Source: SKPS01 sp964469215
GTDB taxonomy: Bacteria > Bacteroidota > Bacteroidia > Bacteroidales > SKPS01
DNA length: 64,000 nucleotides
Assembly (NCBI GenBank): GCA_964469215.1
Contig: CAYXYB010000005.1
Location: 1-64,000 of the forward strand
Direction: 5' to 3'
The notes under the pieces were generated by a model. That model was not told where the DNA came from, ran no database searches, and worked only from the letters and a program-made list of their open reading frames with translations. Position numbers and translations under genes: made by a program. Of the stretch, positions 50,645 to 60,243 are shown piece after piece (within the stretch, counting starts at the first letter, position 1; the number at the start of each line of letters is the position of its first letter).

Positions 50645-53600
50645 TCAACGCAAAATAACAAGCTTTTCGTATTTCTCAGCTCTTTTTTGTTCATTATTTC
50701 TTATGGAAACCTTATATATGTACACGCCACGGGCCAGCCTGTCGCCATAATCATCCAAACCGTCCCAGGTGATCGGGCCGGCTCTGTAACCTGTAAATGT
50801 GACAGTCTCTATTATTGTTTTCACAATTTTCCCTGAGATAGTGAACACCTCAATCATCACATCAAGGTCACAGCAGGGCTGATTGTGTTCAAACCAGAAT
50901 TCTGTATTGGTGGTAAACGGGTTTGGCCAGTTGAGAACGTGGGTTAGGATTGGTTTATCGGCTGATGCAACAACAAATTCTGTGAAAACTTCCGTGGAAT
51001 TGTTTAGAATATCCCATGCTTTCACGCTAAGATGGTGCGGCCCGTCTTCCAAATCCGACAACCCGTATATCACCATTCCCGAATTGTATGAATCCAGGTC
51101 GGCTTCATAATAATCGTTCAGGATGATTGAATTGTTCGTATTTCCATCAATAACAGCCACAATATCATGTCCTATTCCACCGCCGGTGGTGTTGATGCCA
51201 TGCTCATCACTAAGTAATGCAAGTATAACCGGGTCAGCATCTGTAGTACCACCAAAAACAAATGATGAGTCGTTAAGATACAGGCGTACAACAGGGCCTG
51301 TATTGTCTGTTATGTTCCCATCGGCGGTGCCTCCAACCACAATTTTGTCGAAGAATCCGTGAGCATCTTCAATGCCATTTTCGGCATAGTAGCTTATCTT
51401 CCCAAATCCATAGGAGTAGGCAATGTCTTTAGGGACTATGAATGAAAATGTGAACAGCCCTTTGCTTACAGTAACCTTACCTCTGTACAGTGCATTTTTC
51501 TGCATCCAGAACTGTTTGGGGTAACTACCCTGATCCTGGCCAAGTGTGGTAAATGTCATCTTCTTATCAAGGACATTTGGGAACAGAAAACCGTCGAAAT
51601 CCTGCATCACCTGCCCATTCTGATCAATAACAGCACCCTTTACAGTAATCTTCGAAAGTGCTTTAAGAGTATCAAACGGATATGTAATAAGGGTGTCGTT
51701 GATGTGTGTTGTAATGATTCTATGCTTTGGATAAACCAGCCTAAGTGCAGGATCGCCAAGAATAACAATATTTCTGTTGTTGGCCTGTGAACCTGATAAT
51801 ATTTTTGACATCCTGAAAATGTCGCCCAGACTTTGATATTCACCCGATACTTTATTGAATGCCTGCTTGAAGAATGCTGAATTGAAAGCGTAGTTACTTG
51901 AAGCAAATGCAAGTCTGGTGGTAGTGAAGAGTGCAATGGCACCACCATTCGGGTGAAGAAAAGCGTACTCTCCGGCAGATCTTCTTGCAGGGTCGTCGAA
52001 TCTGCTGAATTCACAGGTTGAGGTGATAAACAACGGCATCTGCCAGTTATTGTTCCAGCTCTGAATATCATCTATTCTAAGTATTCGTTCGTGTGCCCAC
52101 CCAAGTTCACCACCATGGCCGATGTAGTTCATAATCAAGGCACCCCTCTCCATCTGCTTGTTTATTGCATCATTCACATCAGGGTACCTGTGACCGCCCG
52201 ATATTGATACCTGCTGGTATGCATCTGAGTAAATCTTGTTGACGTTATAAACTGTGTGTAATGAATCACAATAGTCGGCAAGGTATTCAGCCTGATCAAT
52301 ATGGAGATTACTGTCCTCATCATCAGCCACTATACAAATTAAATTTCGCCAGTCGGCCAGTGGCCTGGTGTTTCCCGTCCCGGCACTGATGCTTTGAACG
52401 TTAACAACCGTGTTATCACTCAAATATCTCTCAATCTTATCCACCATCTGAGAGGCTTCGGCTGAGGTGGAAACAGGTATCCTTCCTATTCCAAGGTCGA
52501 GTGCTCCGCTTGCATTCAGCCCTTCGTGATCATCCAGCATCCCGAAATAGTCGTCGGTAACGAAAGTTCCTGCAGGATTAAGACTCTCATCAGACTGAAA
52601 AGTGGGAAGGAAATTGGTGTTGTCAGGCATACGGTTTTTATTGTCGTAAGAACCGTCGCCAAAAAACAGAAGATACTTTGGCATCTCCTTGGGTGATGTT
52701 GCCCTATCGTAGAACATCTTCATAAAATCGCGGATGGCGGTTGGATCCTTCTTGCCGGAGGAGAATTCGTTGTAGATCGGTCCGGGGGTGACAACCAAAA
52801 CACTGAGGCCGCTTTTGTTACGATGAATGTTTGCAAGTCGTTCAGCAGCAGCAAGAAAATCGGGGTAGCTTACAATTACCATATCAGTCTGGGTGGCAGA
52901 TCTCAGATTCTGGTTTGGAACTTTTCCGGCTGTTTCTGAGTTATACCATCCCTGTGAACTAACCGCAACAAACTGCCTCTTAACAGAAGCATCCGATGTA
53001 AAAGAATAAACCGAACCTGACAGGTTTCCCTGAACCCTTTCAGGCATAAAAGGGTTTGTTATATCCCAGACGACTGTTCCGGCAGCGCTTTGTGCAATTT
53101 TATATTCAGCAGTTGCACCAACGCCGGAAACAGAGTAGTCCCTGAAAAGGAGTTGTGCCCCGGAAAACCTGAGATTACGCCTCAGATTGACTTCAATATA
53201 ATCGAGCCAGCCAATTGAAGTTGACATTGGCTTGTTATAGGTTATAGTCAAAGGGATAGAATTGCCTGAGGTGTTGAAAGTGAACGTTTGAAAACCCATT
53301 GATGCATAAGGAGAGTTGTAACCGGGAAGAATATTGGGAACCCCCACAACTGTGGTAAACTGGCCTGACTGAACCGTGAAAGTGCTTGAAACAAGAGACC
53401 GGGCAACAAATGAAGTGCGCATTTCAACAGGAGTGGTCGGGTTAATATCAGGAATGTTAAGATTGATGCTATATGTTGTCTTAAGATCAAAAACCTCCCC
53501 GACCCAAAGTTTACCCGATTTAATAAGGTTGATGGTATCATTTTCATACCTGTAAAATTCCTGAAATGAGTTAACCGTGGTAGTGGGAGGCTGAACCGGT

Positions 53601-54577
53601 GGGGTTTGGTTTTGAATTCTCAATCCAGGCGTTGTGCCTCGTGTCAGAAAATAGTAATTGTAGTTATCATAATGATGAGGCTGAAATACGAACCTGTTGT
53701 TCAGAGAATCGTGTATCCATGTTCCGGGGCCTTCAGCATAGAAGATAATATAATCACCGGGATCGATACTGTTATCACCCCCGTCGACAACCTGAACTGC
53801 GATCTCCTGAAGGCCATCAGGCCTGTACTCACCCGCAGTTTCGGGCAGCAATGCACCACCCATACCAAACAACCTGATATTTGCTGAGCTGCCTCCTGTA
53901 AAACCCATTGCCGAAAGCTGCTGATAGTCAATTTTGTGAATTCCGTTGCGGGAAACCCTGATCTTGTACCAGTCTCCTGAAGAGAGTACTGTGACACTTT
54001 TGCCTGTCCGGTGCATAATACTGGGAAGGCTCTGAACCGGTTCTTCATCAATATTCAGTTTAAATGTAAGAATCCTTTCAAAAACACCTTCCCTGACCTT
54101 CCTGACAGGTGAAATAAACACGGACGAAAACCTATCACGCTTGACAATTACCGGCACAACTCTTATTACAAAATCGTTGCTTATTTCAGTATCATAATTA
54201 AAAGTGCCTGCTTCAGCCTGTGATAAAAGCTCTTTGCTTATAACTTCCAATGATGCATTAAGATGTGATTCCCTGGATTTGTGCAAATAAAGCAGATGCC
54301 ATTCAGGAATTAATGGATCACCAGGATATACAGCATCTTCAAAAGCCATCCTCCGGAACACTTCTGTTTCTGTTATCCTGATCTCTTCAACACCTTTCCA
54401 TTTGATACTTATCAGTGCTGTATCCTTTTCTGCACGTCGGGAGAGGTTTTGCTGACCAGTTACATGGCCGTTAAATGATGCTGCTAAGAATAACGACGCC
54501 AACAGCCTTAAGAAAAAGGTGTTGATTCTGAAAGGGGGAACAAAAATTCGGGTCATCAATCTAAATAAGATAAACAT
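50645..54577 (-). CDS. porU: T9SS C25-family sortase PorU
   Basis: A 1310-residue secreted gingipain-like sortase that removes C-terminal sorting domains from T9SS cargo and links them to anionic LPS. A signal peptide is near the N terminus (ATGs at 54577 or 54556). The C25 peptidase domain has His821 in YIGHGGELGWAHE and Cys855 in ITSTCEFSRF, preceded by DGSYDNKN. The C terminus carries NWPNPFTTNTEFWF and an FlgD-like/sorting region ending in KLVILR. Complete. Operon with porV; candidate promoter at 54685-54692. Confidence 0.96.
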   Translation of the reverse strand: MFILFRLMTRIFVPPFRINTFFLRLLASLFLAASFNGHVTGQQNLSRRAEKDTALISIKWKGVEEIRITETEVFRRMAFEDAVYPGDPLIPEWHLLYLHKSRESHLNASLEVISKELLSQAEAGTFNYDTEISNDFVIRVVPVIVKRDRFSSVFISPVRKVREGVFERILTFKLNIDEEPVQSLPSIMHRTGKSVTVLSSGDWYKIRVSRNGIHKIDYQQLSAMGFTGGSSANIRLFGMGGALLPETAGEYRPDGLQEIAVQVVDGGDNSIDPGDYIIFYAEGPGTWIHDSLNNRFVFQPHHYDNYNYYFLTRGTTPGLRIQNQTPPVQPPTTTVNSFQEFYRYENDTINLIKSGKLWVGEVFDLKTTYSINLNIPDINPTTPVEMRTSFVARSLVSSTFTVQSGQFTTVVGVPNILPGYNSPYASMGFQTFTFNTSGNSIPLTITYNKPMSTSIGWLDYIEVNLRRNLRFSGAQLLFRDYSVSGVGATAEYKIAQSAAGTVVWDITNPFMPERVQGNLSGSVYSFTSDASVKRQFVAVSSQGWYNSETAGKVPNQNLRSATQTDMVIVSYPDFLAAAERLANIHRNKSGLSVLVVTPGPIYNEFSSGKKDPTAIRDFMKMFYDRATSPKEMPKYLLFFGDGSYDNKNRMPDNTNFLPTFQSDESLNPAGTFVTDDYFGMLDDHEGLNASGALDLGIGRIPVSTSAEASQMVDKIERYLSDNTVVNVQSISAGTGNTRPLADWRNLICIVADDEDSNLHIDQAEYLADYCDSLHTVYNVNKIYSDAYQQVSISGGHRYPDVNDAINKQMERGALIMNYIGHGGELGWAHERILRIDDIQSWNNNWQMPLFITSTCEFSRFDDPARRSAGEYAFLHPNGGAIALFTTTRLAFASSNYAFNSAFFKQAFNKVSGEYQSLGDIFRMSKILSGSQANNRNIVILGDPALRLVYPKHRIITTHINDTLITYPFDTLKALSKITVKGAVIDQNGQVMQDFDGFLFPNVLDKKMTFTTLGQDQGSYPKQFWMQKNALYRGKVTVSKGLFTFSFIVPKDIAYSYGFGKISYYAENGIEDAHGFFDKIVVGGTADGNITDNTGPVVRLYLNDSSFVFGGTTDADPVILALLSDEHGINTTGGGIGHDIVAVIDGNTNNSIILNDYYEADLDSYNSGMVIYGLSDLEDGPHHLSVKAWDILNNSTEVFTEFVVASADKPILTHVLNWPNPFTTNTEFWFEHNQPCCDLDVMIEVFTISGKIVKTIIETVTFTGYRAGPITWDGLDDYGDRLARGVYIYKVSIRNNEQKRAEKYEKLVILR

Positions 54578-54974
54578 TCAAGTGGGGTTCTCAGGTTTTC
54601 GTCTTAATTTCCGATTCCAAACAACAAATTGCTTGTTTTATTGTACTGAATGAACAGATTGAAACCAGATTTATAATTTGCTGGCAAAAATAAGACAGAT
54701 TTATAATGCTAATGTTCACCTGTCTGAATGATTTTTACGAACAAAAATTGCGAAAAAATGTAACCTTTACAATTAATTCCGTTTAAATAAAAGATGAAAT
54801 TTGGTTTATTAAGGCATGCAGTTATATGTTAGCTGTTGATAAACTGTGCTTTATGATAAAAAAAACATACATAGTTTTTTTTAAGATAAGAAATGAACTA
54901 TATTTATGGTTTGAAAAAATATTCGTATTATTGTGAGCTGAAATTTGCTATAAGATAAACTGATTAAAAATTTC
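54578..54974. other. Intergenic region between porU and the porP/sprF gene
   Basis: A 397-bp A+T-rich divergent gap. It holds a minus-strand promoter element for porU. On the plus strand I found only an imperfect match (TATGGTTTG, one base too long) for the porP side. No gene, hairpin or RNA structure was recognised. Confidence 0.6.
54685..54692 (-). promoter_or_regulatory. Candidate promoter -7 element for porU-porV
   Basis: TATTTTTG on the minus strand, 107 bp before the porU ATG. No good -33 half. Confidence 0.4.
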
Positions 54975-56009
54975 ATGGTGAGAAGAATCATATTAATTCC
55001 GCTGATCCTGATAGTTGCATATTTTATTGCTCCTGAGCAGGGCAGGTCTCAGGATCCGATATTTTCACAGTTTTATGCCAATCCTCTATATCTGAACCCT
55101 GCATTTGCAGGAACGAATATTTGCCCAAGGCTGATCATCAACTATCGCAATCAATGGCCATCAATACCAGGGGGGTTCATTACCTATAATGCTTCATACG
55201 ATCAATATTTCGGTAAGCTGAGTGGTGGTCTGGGATTGCTGGCCATGTCAGATCAGGCCGGAGAGGGAGCATTAACACACAACTTTATAGGGTTTATGTA
55301 CTCATACAGGTTGCAATTTGATGATCAGGGTAAATACAATCTTACATTTGCATTACAGAGTTCATATTACACAAAGAGCATCAACTGGGATAAACTCAAA
55401 TTCGGGGATCAGATTGATGAAAGGGACGGATTCACCCACAACAGGCCAACACAGACACCCAAGGTCAATGAACACACAGCCTATCCAGATTTCAGTATGG
55501 GAACACTGTATTTCACCGACAAGTTTTATATCGGTGTTGCAACCCATCACCTTACACAACCGTATAACTCTTTATATCCTATGCCTGACGGACAATCAGT
55601 ACACCACATGAAATACACAATCCAGACAGGATATGAAATACAGGTGGGTGGTAAAAGAAAAGGGATTTATCAGGAGTCATACCCGTATCTTTTTCCAAGT
55701 CTGATTTATCAGCAGCAACATCAATTCCACCAGATAAACTACGGAATTTATTATCACCATACCCCAATGACATTTGGTATATGGTACCGTCAGTTTCACT
55801 CATCAAAATACGGCCAGTACTCTGATGCACTCACACTTTTGGCTGGGTTTGAATATGACAAGATGAAGATAGGGTATTCTTACGACATAACTGTTTCTGG
55901 TCTTACCAACGGTGGGTCGGGAGGAGCACACGAGATAAGCCTTACTTTGAAATTCAATTGTCCTGAAAGAGGCCCGAAATACAGGGCAATAAAATGCCCA
56001 GTGTTCTAG
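54975..56009 (+). CDS. PorP/SprF-family T9SS outer-membrane protein
   Basis: A 344-residue protein with a signal peptide (1-25) and the PorP/SprF family opening QDPIFSQFYANPLYLNPAFAG. The rest looks like an OM barrel with the usual NYRNQWPSIPG, YDQYFG and LGLLAMSDQAGEGAL segments. Members of this family work with T9SS and gliding motility, anchoring machinery (PorP) or exporting one adhesin (SprF). Which subtype cannot be told. It is followed after 32 bp by gldJ in the same direction. Confidence 0.9.
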   Translation: MVRRIILIPLILIVAYFIAPEQGRSQDPIFSQFYANPLYLNPAFAGTNICPRLIINYRNQWPSIPGGFITYNASYDQYFGKLSGGLGLLAMSDQAGEGALTHNFIGFMYSYRLQFDDQGKYNLTFALQSSYYTKSINWDKLKFGDQIDERDGFTHNRPTQTPKVNEHTAYPDFSMGTLYFTDKFYIGVATHHLTQPYNSLYPMPDGQSVHHMKYTIQTGYEIQVGGKRKGIYQESYPYLFPSLIYQQQHQFHQINYGIYYHHTPMTFGIWYRQFHSSKYGQYSDALTLLAGFEYDKMKIGYSYDITVSGLTNGGSGGAHEISLTLKFNCPERGPKYRAIKCPVF

Positions 56010-56041
56010 TTAATGTTAATGTTACAGAAAAATTGAGATAA

Positions 56042-57787
56042 ATGATGAAAGCCATGAAACTTTGTACAGGAATTTTCCTGATTTCAATTGCAGCACTGAT
56101 GATTGTCACATCCTGTGGAAATCCGGTTTCACGCACTACCGGATGGGAGTATAACAATTCACAGAACGGCGGATTCCAGGTTGCCAGGTTTATTGAACAG
56201 CAAACCGGTCCCGGCCTGGTGCTTATTGAAGGAGGTACATTTCTGATGGGTCGTACCAACCAGGAGGTTGCAGATGCATGGGATAATATTCCCCGCCGTG
56301 TAACTGTTGGTTCATTTTATCTGGACCAGACAGAGGTATCAAATCTGGATTATCTTGAATACCTGTATTGGATCTATCGTATTTACGGAATCGACTTTCC
56401 AAGGATTTACGACAAGGCTCTGCCCGACACGCTGGTGTGGAGGAAAAAGCTGGCTTACAACGAACCTCTTGCTGAGTTGTATCTCCGTCATCCTGCCTAT
56501 AAGGATTATCCTGTGGTTGGAGTGAACTGGCTGCAAGCCAGAGACTATTGCGCATGGCGCACCGACAGGGTGAATGAAGATATCCTCGTTAAATCCGGTA
56601 TCCTCAAAATGGATCCGATGCAGCAGAATGAAGAGAACTTCAACACAAAGTCATATCTTGCAGGGCAGTTTATCGGACTGGTTGGAAAAGAGCTTAAAGA
56701 TCTCAATCCAAACAGCGCAGGTACACGCCAGGTGAGGATGGAAGATGGCATACTTCTTCCTTCCTATCGCTTACCAACTGAAGCAGAATGGGAATTTGCC
56801 GCTCTGGGTCTTATTGGCAACACCTATTATGAAAGAATCGTTGAAAGGAGATTATATCCATGGAATGGTCACAATACCAGAACCGACAACCGTAAATATT
56901 ATGGGCAGTTCGTTGCCAACTTTGTGCGCGGGCGTGGTGACTACATGGGTGTGGCCGGGCACCTTAACGACAAAGCAGACATTACAGCCCCGGTATTTGC
57001 ATACTGGCCCAACGATTACGGTCTTTACAACATGGCCGGAAATGTGGCAGAGTGGGTTTCTGATGTTTACCGCCCTCTCACTTTTGAAGACTTTGAAGAA
57101 AAAAATCCCTTCCGCGGAAATGTATTCCAGACTGCAGTTATCAATAATGAAGGCACCTATGACGATAAACTGGATTTCATAACCTATGATTATAAAGGTA
57201 TTATGAACTTCCTTCTTCAGTTTCAGGAAGAGCTTGCCATAAGTGGTCGTTCATCAGATCGTGAAGCTGACCTCGTGGAAAGAGTTGTCGCTTTAGTTGA
57301 ACAGGCTGTTGAAGAAGATGAGAACAGAAACATGGAGGATGCCTCAGGCAGGATTCAGGATGCTATTGAAAGTATCAACAGTGCTGATGAAACTATTAAG
57401 ATTGGCGGTGCAATCCTTAAAGGCATATCCAGTTATGTGATCGGGATGCCGGGTCAGATGAAAACCCGTGAAGTAAGAGCAGAAGAGAATATCGGCCGTA
57501 GAAATTATCGCCAGGCCGACAATATTAATTTTAAGGATGGTGACGCAGAAAGCATGGTCTCTGTTGATTACACCCGTATTGTTGAAGAAGACCGTGCTAT
57601 GTATGATTATGGCAACACTTCTCTTATCAACGACCGTGTAAAGGTTTACAAAGGTGGTTCATGGAGAGACCGTGAATACTGGCTTAGCCCCGGTACCCGG
57701 AGATTCCTGGAAGAGGATCAGGCTACTGATTTCATTGGATTCCGCTGTGCCATGCACAGGGTTGGCAGTCCGCAAGGCAACAGGTAA
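56042..57787 (+). CDS. gldJ: GldJ, SUMF1-fold lipoprotein of T9SS/gliding
   Basis: A 581-residue OM lipoprotein. Lipobox VTSC (Cys25) is followed by GNPVSRTTGWEYNNSQNGGF, a typical GldJ opening. The formylglycine-generating-enzyme (SUMF1) fold spans about 57-375 (GPGLVLIEGGTFLMG, RLPTEAEWEFAA, NMAGNVAEWVSDVY) and returns after an insert near the C terminus (VYKGGSWRDREYW, FIGFRCA). Catalytic Cys of sulfatase activators are not conserved, so it is structural, stabilising GldK and T9SS. In Flavobacterium johnsoniae gldJ, porU, porV and murF lie together in the same way. Confidence 0.93.
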   Translation: MMKAMKLCTGIFLISIAALMIVTSCGNPVSRTTGWEYNNSQNGGFQVARFIEQQTGPGLVLIEGGTFLMGRTNQEVADAWDNIPRRVTVGSFYLDQTEVSNLDYLEYLYWIYRIYGIDFPRIYDKALPDTLVWRKKLAYNEPLAELYLRHPAYKDYPVVGVNWLQARDYCAWRTDRVNEDILVKSGILKMDPMQQNEENFNTKSYLAGQFIGLVGKELKDLNPNSAGTRQVRMEDGILLPSYRLPTEAEWEFAALGLIGNTYYERIVERRLYPWNGHNTRTDNRKYYGQFVANFVRGRGDYMGVAGHLNDKADITAPVFAYWPNDYGLYNMAGNVAEWVSDVYRPLTFEDFEEKNPFRGNVFQTAVINNEGTYDDKLDFITYDYKGIMNFLLQFQEELAISGRSSDREADLVERVVALVEQAVEEDENRNMEDASGRIQDAIESINSADETIKIGGAILKGISSYVIGMPGQMKTREVRAEENIGRRNYRQADNINFKDGDAESMVSVDYTRIVEEDRAMYDYGNTSLINDRVKVYKGGSWRDREYWLSPGTRRFLEEDQATDFIGFRCAMHRVGSPQGNR

Positions 57788-57806
57788 TCAGGAAATAAAA
57801 AGAATT

Positions 57807-57836
57807 AAAGGCCATCCTTATAAAGATGGCCTTTCT
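57807..57836 (+). terminator. Hairpin terminator between gldJ and murF
   Basis: Stem AAAGGCCATC (57807-57816) / GATGGCCTTT (57825-57834) with an 8-base loop, 19 bp after the gldJ stop. The T-rich arm supplies the T-run. The murF promoter element starts right behind it. Confidence 0.7.
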
Positions 57837-57844
57837 TATCTTTG
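57837..57844 (+). promoter_or_regulatory. Candidate promoter -7 element for murF
   Basis: TATCTTTG lies 18 bp before the murF ATG (57863). It abuts the terminator hairpin, and the in-frame TTG at 57842 is inside it, so the ATG is the start. Confidence 0.5.
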
Positions 57845-57862
57845 GAATTTAAACCGCATAAG

Positions 57863-59173
57863 ATGAGCCAACACTTTTTGTCTGCCGAAGAGCTATACGA
57901 AGTATATCTGAAACACCCTTCGGTTGTGACCGATTCACGCGAAGTGACTGAAGGGTCTTTGTTCTTTGCCCTTAGAGGTGATAATTTTAATGGTAACATA
58001 TTTGCTCCTGAAGCCCTCAACAAGGGAGCTGCATTTGCAGTGGTTGACGATGCCCGGTTTTGCAAATACAACAGGTGCCTTACAGTGAAAAATACACTCT
58101 CTTCTCTCCAGAAAATATCAGAACTTCACAGGTCTTCTCTGAATCTTAGGGTTATTGGAATAACCGGATCGAACGGGAAGACAACCACAAAAGAACTCAT
58201 AAACGGAGTTCTATCACAGAAATTCAACACCATATCTACCCGGGGAAATCTTAACAATCACATAGGTGTTCCCCTTACAATACTGAGAGCTGACAGATCA
58301 ACAGAAATTCTTATTGTTGAGATGGGGGCAAATCATCCCGGTGAAATCACTTTCTTATGTGAACTCGCAAAACCAACATGCGGCATCATAACAAATATCG
58401 GCAAAGCACACCTTGAAGGATTTGGAACGCCAGAAGGTGTGGTTAAAGCAAAGGGTGAGTTATATGACTTTCTGGGGCGGGGAAGCAGTAATACTATAAT
58501 CGTAAATGCAGTTGACCCCTTGTTGTATACAATGGCTTTCAGAGCAGGAGTTCACCTGGTCAGCTATGGTGCATCGGAATCTGCTGATGTGCAGGGTGAA
58601 CCGGAAGATTATGGTTTGTTCCTGCAACTGTACTGGTATCACGACAGGCAAAAACTTCACTTAAAAACAAAACTGGCAGGTGCCTATAATTTTACAAACG
58701 TTATGGCTGCTATTGCCACCGGTATTGTTATGGGCGTTGAGGCAGCTGATATTGCAAAGGCAATTCAAGCTTATCAACCGGTAAATAATCGTTCGCAATA
58801 CCATGAAACCGGTAATAACAGTGTGATTATCGACTGTTACAATGCCAACCCTGCGAGCATGAAGGAGGCAATAGATCATTTCCTGAGAAACAGCAGGAAA
58901 CCGGGCTGCATGATATTGGGTGATATGTTTGAACTGGGTATTTACTCCGATTCTGAACACAGGTTAGTGGCAGAGATGGCTCAAGGTACCGGTAATGTTC
59001 TTATCTGTGTTGGTGAACATTTCTCTGCCAACTCTGGAGATATTGCTGATCATATATTTACAGACACAGACGCACTGATTCCCTGGCTGAAGAGCAATCC
59101 TCTGAAAGGATACAGCATACTTCTCAAAGGGTCACGTGGCATGGGGCTTGAACGGGTTCTGGAATATCTATGA
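57863..59173 (+). CDS. murF: UDP-MurNAc-tripeptide--D-alanyl-D-alanine ligase
   Basis: A 436-residue Mur ligase that adds D-Ala-D-Ala to the UDP-MurNAc tripeptide, the last cytosolic step of peptidoglycan precursor synthesis. Motifs: SREVTEGSLFFALRG, ATP-binding GITGSNGKTTTKE, VEMGANHPGEI, the carbamylated-lysine region, and DCYNANPASMKEA. It is complete. It runs with anmK behind it (13 bp) and its own promoter in front. Confidence 0.95.
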   Translation: MSQHFLSAEELYEVYLKHPSVVTDSREVTEGSLFFALRGDNFNGNIFAPEALNKGAAFAVVDDARFCKYNRCLTVKNTLSSLQKISELHRSSLNLRVIGITGSNGKTTTKELINGVLSQKFNTISTRGNLNNHIGVPLTILRADRSTEILIVEMGANHPGEITFLCELAKPTCGIITNIGKAHLEGFGTPEGVVKAKGELYDFLGRGSSNTIIVNAVDPLLYTMAFRAGVHLVSYGASESADVQGEPEDYGLFLQLYWYHDRQKLHLKTKLAGAYNFTNVMAAIATGIVMGVEAADIAKAIQAYQPVNNRSQYHETGNNSVIIDCYNANPASMKEAIDHFLRNSRKPGCMILGDMFELGIYSDSEHRLVAEMAQGTGNVLICVGEHFSANSGDIADHIFTDTDALIPWLKSNPLKGYSILLKGSRGMGLERVLEYL

Positions 59174-59186
59174 AAACATATATATA

Positions 59187-60239
59187 ATGGTATACCATGT
59201 TGCAGGTTTGATGTCAGGAACATCTCTTGATGGTTTGGATATTGCCTTGTGTGAGTTTAAGGAAGACATTAATGGCTGGAAACACCGAATCATCCATGCA
59301 GAAACATTTTCGTTTCCACCTGAACTTGCTTGCCAGCTGATTAATGCGCACAAGCTTAAACCGGATAAACTTATTGAGCTTGATATGATTTTCGCCGGCT
59401 GGTGTGGTGACCTGTTAGCTGAGATAAATGCCAGGTATCATTTCTTCCCAATGCTTGCTGCATCACATGGCCATACCGTATTTCATCAGCCTCAGAAGGG
59501 ATTTACACTCCAGATAGGAAATGGTTCTGTTATTGCGAAAAGTGCCGGCATTCCTGTTGTAAGCGATTTCCGCACCTCCGATATCTACCTTGGCGGGCAG
59601 GGAGCACCACTGGTACCAATTGGTGACCGACTTCTATTTGGTGGGTATTCCGGCTGTCTGAATCTGGGAGGTATTGCAAACATTTCATACTTTGAAGAAG
59701 ATATGTGTATTGCCTATGATATTTGTCCGGTAAATATTGTCTTAAACTATCTGGCTCAAAGAGAGGGAGTGCCTTTTGATAAAAACGGAACTATTGCTTC
59801 GACCGGAATGTTTTTGCCGGAGGTTAACAACAAACTAAAATCAATACCATGGTATGAAACAGAACCTCCAAAATCGCTTTCACGTGAACAGATTGAAGAG
59901 ATGTGGCTGCCTGTTCTTGGACATAAATACATGACAGCCGACCTTTTAATGACATTTTGCCGGCATATTGCACAAAAAATTTCAGAATCCTTAAAAAAGA
60001 AAACCGGTTCCAGAATCCTGGTAACCGGTGGTGGTGCTCTTAACAATTATCTTGTGGATGAGCTGAAATCGATGGTAAACTGTGAGTTGATTGTACCTGA
60101 TCTTATGCTGATCTGTTATAAAGAGGCACTGGTCTTCGGATTCCTGGGACTTTTAAGATGGTTAGGCAGAATCAATGTTCTGGCATCAGTTACAGGAGCA
60201 TCACGAGATCATTGCAGCGGACAGGTGGCATTACCATAA
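59187..60239 (+). CDS. anmK: Anhydro-N-acetylmuramic acid kinase-like protein
   Basis: A 350-residue AnmK-family sugar kinase that phosphorylates and opens 1,6-anhydro-MurNAc to recycle cell-wall fragments. Family motifs are GLMSGTSLDGLDIALCEF at the N terminus, HGHTVFHQP, the GGQGAPLVPIGD segment and NLGGIANIS. The ATG at 59187 is used because the AnmK motif begins there; the earlier one lies inside murF. Following murF by 13 bp, it is probably in the same transcript, linking synthesis and recycling of peptidoglycan. Confidence 0.9.
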   Translation: MVYHVAGLMSGTSLDGLDIALCEFKEDINGWKHRIIHAETFSFPPELACQLINAHKLKPDKLIELDMIFAGWCGDLLAEINARYHFFPMLAASHGHTVFHQPQKGFTLQIGNGSVIAKSAGIPVVSDFRTSDIYLGGQGAPLVPIGDRLLFGGYSGCLNLGGIANISYFEEDMCIAYDICPVNIVLNYLAQREGVPFDKNGTIASTGMFLPEVNNKLKSIPWYETEPPKSLSREQIEEMWLPVLGHKYMTADLLMTFCRHIAQKISESLKKKTGSRILVTGGGALNNYLVDELKSMVNCELIVPDLMLICYKEALVFGFLGLLRWLGRINVLASVTGASRDHCSGQVALP

Positions 60240-60243
60240 TCTG

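Noticed and set aside
56042..57787. Active formylglycine-generating enzyme
   Set aside because: The SUMF1 fold is present, but the lipobox, the GldJ-specific opening and the T9SS context fit GldJ.
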